Assembly (NCBI RefSeq): GCF_000970685.1
Contig: NZ_LAJB01000011.1
Location: 101,116 to 165,115 of the forward strand
From: Domibacillus indicus
Lineage (GTDB): Bacteria; Bacillota; Bacilli; Bacillales; Domibacillaceae
Direction of reading: 5' to 3'
Length of the DNA: 64,000 nt
Below the pieces are notes generated by a model. That model was not told where the DNA came from. It saw only the letters and a program-made list of their open reading frames with translations, and did no database searches. Position 1 is the first letter of the stretch. Each line of letters opens with the position of its first letter. Made by a program: the position numbers and the translations under genes. Shown here piece after piece: positions 61,051 through 64,000 of the stretch.

Positions 61051-61595
61051 TGACGAAGCAGCTTGAACGTATTTTACACGAAATTCAGGCGACAGCCGGC
61101 CTGATCCGCGATGAGGATGCTGCCCAGCTTGTAAACCGCATTCTTGAAGCGAAGAAAATCTTCGTTGCCGGTGCCGGACGTTCCGGATTTATGGCAAAAT
61201 CATTTGCGATGCGGATGATGCATGTTGGCTTAGATCCATACGTTGTCGGCGAAACGATTACGCCGAATTTACAAGAAGAGGATTTATTAATCATCGGTTC
61301 TGGTTCCGGTGAAACGAAAAGCCTGGCCGCGATGGCGGAAAAAGCGAAGTCCATCGGGGCATCTGTGGCAGCCGTTACCATTGTGCCAGACTCTTCAATC
61401 GGCCGGCTTGCGGATCTTGTCATTGAGCTTCCGGCCCAGACAAAAGCCGACACAAGCAATAAATCGATCCAGCCGATGGGCTCTCTGTTTGAGCAAAGCC
61501 TGCTGCTATTTTACGACTCACTCATCTTAGAAATCATGGAAAAACGCGGAATGAACTCCGGCAATATGTACGGACGGCATGCCAATCTGGAATAG
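61050..61595 (+). CDS. hxlB: 6-phospho-3-hexuloisomerase
   Basis: 181 residues. It isomerises the HxlA product to fructose-6-phosphate. SIS-domain protein: KIFVAGAGRSGFMAKSFAMR near 32-51, LIIGSGSGETKSL near 81, VIELPAQTKAD near 127, IQPMGSLFEQSLLLF near 142. Coupled to hxlA by a one-base overlap. Confidence 0.92.
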   Translation: MTKQLERILHEIQATAGLIRDEDAAQLVNRILEAKKIFVAGAGRSGFMAKSFAMRMMHVGLDPYVVGETITPNLQEEDLLIIGSGSGETKSLAAMAEKAKSIGASVAAVTIVPDSSIGRLADLVIELPAQTKADTSNKSIQPMGSLFEQSLLLFYDSLILEIMEKRGMNSGNMYGRHANLE

Positions 61596-61604
61596 ACGCA
61601 AAAA

Positions 61605-61631
61605 AGAACTGCCGTTTTGCACGGCAGTTCT
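61605..61631 (+). terminator. hxlB terminator hairpin, upstream duplicate without T-tract
   Basis: AGAACTGCCG and CGGCAGTTCT form a perfect stem, but the bases after it (CAGGCTGATT) belong to the inserted repeat. The same hairpin, with one base changed in its loop, stands on the other side of the repeat together with the T-run. Confidence 0.8.
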
Positions 61632-61635
61632 CAGG

Positions 61636-61780
61636 CTGATTGAAAACGCTTGCTTTCGGCGTCACTTGCCGGCTGTGAATGCTCATGACCCCAAAAGGTC
61701 ACTCCGCTTCCCAGCACGGCGGCGTTCCTGGAAAGCCAAACGTTTTCAATCAGCCTGCTTTCTAACTTTGTCTACACTCT
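61636..61780. repeat. MITE-like terminator-associated repeat, complete copy
   Basis: The inverted ends CTGATTGAAAACG (61636-61648) and CGTTTTCAATCAG (61741-61753) are perfect over 13 bases and similar for about 22. The core is GC-rich, with a TGACC...GGTCA hairpin in the middle. A tail CTAACTTTGTCTACACTCT (61762-61780) follows. Nothing in it is coding. It is enclosed by two copies of the same terminator hairpin. A half copy in inverse orientation is at 63644-63723, and an edge relic at 6658. Confidence 0.75.
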
Positions 61781-61781
61781 G

Positions 61782-61812
61782 AGAACTGCCGCTTTGCACG
61801 GCAGTTCTCTTT
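61782..61812 (+). terminator. hxlB terminator hairpin, downstream duplicate with T-tract
   Basis: AGAACTGCCG and CGGCAGTTCT again, followed by CTTTTCC. It is probably the working terminator for hxlAB and perhaps also for the convergent DinB gene. Confidence 0.75.
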
Positions 61813-61842
61813 TCCATTATACTGAATCGGGCAGGTTCGCTA

Positions 61843-62307
61843 TTATCTTCTCAGAAAATAAATATAGTCAGTCGGACAGCTTCTGTATCCCGCTTCTCTA
61901 AGCATAACCACTATGTTTCCACGATGGGATGTTCCATGGTTTACAATATGCGTAACAAGCTCAGACAAAGTATTTTGAAACGAATTCCCTTCTAAATCCT
62001 TATAGCAGATCATCTTATTCCCATGTGGCTCCCGCCTTAAAAAGGAACTTATTTGTTTTGATAAAGAATTAAATGCCTCTTTTGCCTGCTGCACATCGGT
62101 AAATTCTGCTCCATCAGCAGGCGGAAGATTTTTTCCCGCCATACGCGAAAACCAAATTTTGTCCACCTCGTATATATGCTCGAATGTCCGGGCAATGGAT
62201 GAAAAAGGCCCCGTTGCCGGCTTAGTGAAAACATCAGGAAACTGCTGCAGAATATGGCCAAGCATTTGCTCATTGGCCCATGCATGATAATCATATAAAT
62301 TCTGCAT
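61843..62307 (-). CDS. DinB-family protein
   Basis: About 154 residues from the ATG at 62307 behind GAGGGAGGAG. The four-helix DinB fold with its three metal histidines is visible: AWANEQMLGHI near 9-19, IARTFEHIYEVDKIWFSRM near 38-56 (first His), LVTHIVNHGTSHRGNIVVML near 118-137 (other two). Members include thiol-dependent transferases for bacillithiol chemistry. Function not known here. It lies between hxlB and the MDR dehydrogenase gene, on the opposite strand. Confidence 0.85.
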   Translation of the reverse strand: MQNLYDYHAWANEQMLGHILQQFPDVFTKPATGPFSSIARTFEHIYEVDKIWFSRMAGKNLPPADGAEFTDVQQAKEAFNSLSKQISSFLRREPHGNKMICYKDLEGNSFQNTLSELVTHIVNHGTSHRGNIVVMLREAGYRSCPTDYIYFLRR

Positions 62308-62468
62308 GTTTTTCTCCTCCCTCACTCTTTTAAGTTAACATTGTTATTTTTAACTATAACAGCCCAAAAACACCCTGCGAAGGGAAAAGGTAAAAAGAGC
62401 AATTTTTGCTAGAATAATATTTTGTTATGCGGGTAAAGAAAACTATTCAACTATTAGGAGGTTTTTTT

Positions 62469-63611
62469 ATGCGCGCAGTTACGTATCAGGGCGTTAAAAA
62501 CATGCAGGTAAAGAATGTAGCTGATCCAACGATTCGCGAGAGAGAAGATATCATCGTCCGCATCACCTCTACAGCCATTTGCGGGTCCGACCTACATATT
62601 TATAAAGGGGCGCTGCCGCCGGCGGAAGACGACTATGTTATTGGCCATGAACCAATGGGGATTGTAGAAGAAGTCGGTCCGGAAGTTACAAAGGTAAAAA
62701 AAGGCGACCGTGTCGTCCTGCCGTTTAATGTTTCCTGCGGACAGTGCTTCTATTGTAATCACGATATGGAGAGTCAGTGTGACAATTCCAACCTTAACCC
62801 TCATCTGGATACCGGCGGCTACTTTGGCTTTACTCAGCGTTACGGAAACTTCCCTGGCGGCCAGGCGGAGCTTTTGCGCGTGCCGTACGGGAACTTTATG
62901 CCTTTTGTAATCCCCGAATCATGTGAATTAGAAGATGAATCGGTTTTATTTTTGTCAGATGTTCTGCCGACTGCTTATTGGAGCGTTGAAAATTCCGGTG
63001 TAAAAGCGGGAGACACTGTGGTTGTCCTCGGCTGCGGCCCGGTTGGCCTGATGACACAGAAGTTTGCATGGATGAAAGGCGCCAAGCGTGTTATTGCGGT
63101 TGACCACGTGCCATATCGCCTCGCTCACGCAAAAAAAATGAACAATGTTGAAGTTTTCAACTTCTCCGAGTACAAAAATATGGGCGATCATTTAAAAGAA
63201 ATTACAAACGGCGGTGCTGATATTGTCATTGACTGTGTCGGCATGGACGGAAAAAAATCTCCGGTCGAAACAATCGAGCAAAAGCTAAAATTGCAGGGCG
63301 GAACATTAAGCGCCATCGAGATTGCCTTGAGAGCGGTACGCAAATTCGGAACGATTCAGCTGACTGGCGTATATGGCTCACTGTACAACATGTTCCCGCT
63401 TGGCTATTTATTTGAACGAAACATTACCGTTAAAATGGGGCAGGCACCGGTTATCCACTATATGCCGGAACTGTTCGAAAAAATAACAGCCGGTGAAATT
63501 GACCCAACGGAAATCATTACTCACAAAGTGCCTCTTGAGCAGGCAGCAGACGCCTACAAAATTTTCGACGAGCATGCGGACGAGTGCATCAAAGTCGTAT
63601 TAAAGCCATAA
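62469..63611 (+). CDS. Zinc-dependent MDR dehydrogenase, formaldehyde-dehydrogenase-like
   Basis: About 380 residues from the ATG at 62469 behind AGGAGG. Catalytic zinc ligands: cysteine in TAICGSDLHIY near 37, GHEPMG near 60; structural zinc cysteines in CGQCFYCNHDMESQC near 90-104; Rossmann motif VVLGCGPVGLM near 185. The insertion GGYFGFTQRYGNFPGGQAE and the overall length place it with FdhA/YycR-like enzymes of the glutathione-independent formaldehyde dehydrogenase group. Close to hxlAB, so formaldehyde or another short aldehyde is a plausible substrate. Confidence 0.85.
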   Translation: MRAVTYQGVKNMQVKNVADPTIREREDIIVRITSTAICGSDLHIYKGALPPAEDDYVIGHEPMGIVEEVGPEVTKVKKGDRVVLPFNVSCGQCFYCNHDMESQCDNSNLNPHLDTGGYFGFTQRYGNFPGGQAELLRVPYGNFMPFVIPESCELEDESVLFLSDVLPTAYWSVENSGVKAGDTVVVLGCGPVGLMTQKFAWMKGAKRVIAVDHVPYRLAHAKKMNNVEVFNFSEYKNMGDHLKEITNGGADIVIDCVGMDGKKSPVETIEQKLKLQGGTLSAIEIALRAVRKFGTIQLTGVYGSLYNMFPLGYLFERNITVKMGQAPVIHYMPELFEKITAGEIDPTEIITHKVPLEQAADAYKIFDEHADECIKVVLKP

Positions 63612-63617
63612 CCAAGA

Positions 63618-63642
63618 AATCCGCCCTTTTACAGGGCGGATT
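63618..63642 (+). terminator. Terminator hairpin of the MDR dehydrogenase gene, T-tract displaced
   Basis: AATCCGCCC and GGGCGGATT are perfect arms around TTTTACA. No T-run follows: the next bases (GAGAGTGTAGAC) are the end of the repeat's second copy. The same arrangement is seen on the far side of the first copy. Confidence 0.7.
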
Positions 63643-63643
63643 G

Positions 63644-63723
63644 AGAGTGTAGACAAAGTTAGAGGCTGATTGAAAACGCCTGTCTTTCCAGAAACGCCGC
63701 CGGCTGGGAAGCGGAGTGACCTT
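63644..63723. repeat. MITE-like terminator-associated repeat, truncated inverse copy
   Basis: AGAGTGTAGACAAAGTTAG, then CTGATTGAAAACGCCTG and TTTCCAGAAACGCCGCCGG, ending GGGAAGCGGAGTGACCTT. This is the reverse complement of 61706-61780 with small changes. The second half and the other inverted end are missing: at 63724 the sequence changes abruptly to the interior of a DUF1641 gene. Confidence 0.75.
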
Positions 63724-64000
63724 GATGTTCTTGTAAAAGCAACGGACAAGCCGGAAGTCGCTAAGATTATTAAAAATACGCTGCTTATGCTGGGCGCACT
63801 TGGAAAAGTCAATATTGAAGATATGAATCCATTTATCGAGAAAATAAACGGCGGCCTGCACGGGGCTGTTCAATCTGAAAACAAGGAAGCCAGCTACGGG
63901 TCAATGCTTCGAACTCTGGCAGCACCGGAAACAAAAAAAGCAATGGCGTTTCTTTTGTCTTTCCTAAGTGGAATGGGCATTGAAAAGCCGAAGCTTCCGG
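63724..64000 (+). pseudogene. DUF1641 (YjgD-type) gene, 5' end replaced by the repeat, 3' end beyond the window
   Basis: The frame reads VLVKATDKPEVAKIIKNTLL, MLGALGKVNIEDMNPFIEKI, NGGLHGAVQ, and MLRTLAAPETKKAMAFLLSF with LSGMGIEK at the end, the C-terminal half of DUF1641 proteins. The usual N-terminal 70-90 residues are absent. In frame upstream there are 18 codons of repeat and then TGA at 63667; the only possible start (TTG 63670) has no ribosome site. In Bacillus yjgD follows or precedes a formate dehydrogenase gene (yjgC). Here the gene is probably broken, unless it is started from within the repeat. Confidence 0.7.

Overview
The window looks like chromosomal DNA of a low-to-moderate-GC Gram-positive rod of the family Bacillaceae (Bacillus sensu lato; a Domibacillus-like genus is possible, but I cannot place it from one window). 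The basis is strong GGAGG-type ribosome binding sites, many GTG/TTG starts, Bacillus-type gene sets (rocB/rocD/rocF, hxlR/hxlAB, scoAB, ykvR, yqjF, topB), SLH-anchored wall hydrolases, and Fur, Zur and PerR boxes of the B. subtilis type. I saw no rRNA, tRNA, CRISPR array, prophage or complete insertion sequence.

Layout. 1-6.3 kb: a ThiF/MoeB adenylyltransferase, a chemotaxis receptor and a NitT/TauT-type ABC importer. 6.3-7.9 kb: dispersed repeats and a two-gene unit of unknown role (HTH-DUF2087 protein plus GIY-YIG protein). 8-14.9 kb: a sucrose island with two GH32 hydrolases, a LacI-type repressor, a PTS IIBC permease and a fructokinase, with two perfect LacI-type operators. 15.2-22.6 kb: an NlpC/P60-SLH hydrolase, a small XRE/membrane protein pair, DUF202, murB, an RpiR regulator with a 6-phospho-beta-glucosidase, a catalytically dead NlpC/P60 protein and a flavin reductase. 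22.9-26.6 kb: ketone-body/acetoacetate catabolism (thiolase, scoB, scoA, divergent LysR regulator). 26.6-29.5 kb: two small proteins, an ABC exporter, and the wreck of a Fur-controlled siderophore ATPase gene. 29.6-33.9 kb: arginine/ornithine catabolism. 34-47 kb: PadR-chrA, metallo-beta-lactamase-fold hydrolases, an SDR, catalase, glycerophosphodiesterase, an rRNA methyltransferase-like protein, a purine permease and topB. 47-49.5 kb: an SLH amidase and a catalase-fold protein. 49.5-55.9 kb: a six-gene operon (binding protein, two permeases, two ATPases, MATE exporter) behind a near-consensus Zur box. 55.9-59.7 kb: corA and assorted genes. 59.9-64 kb: formaldehyde handling (hxlR, hxlA, hxlB, a formaldehyde-dehydrogenase-like MDR enzyme) and a 5'-truncated DUF1641 gene at the window end.

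Most notable: (1) the Zur-box-controlled ABC importer translationally coupled to a MATE exporter, which suggests a zinc or metallophore circuit; (2) murB and an SDR gene, both of which appear to start at AUC/AUU codons placed correctly behind strong Shine-Dalgarno sequences; (3) an NlpC/P60 protein with all three catalytic positions replaced; (4) a MITE-like repeat associated with terminator hairpins, one copy flanked by a duplicated terminator and another joined to a beheaded DUF1641 gene; (5) an intact Fur box in front of a gene whose middle is deleted. Starts were set by ribosome binding site and family length; several therefore differ from the longest open frame.
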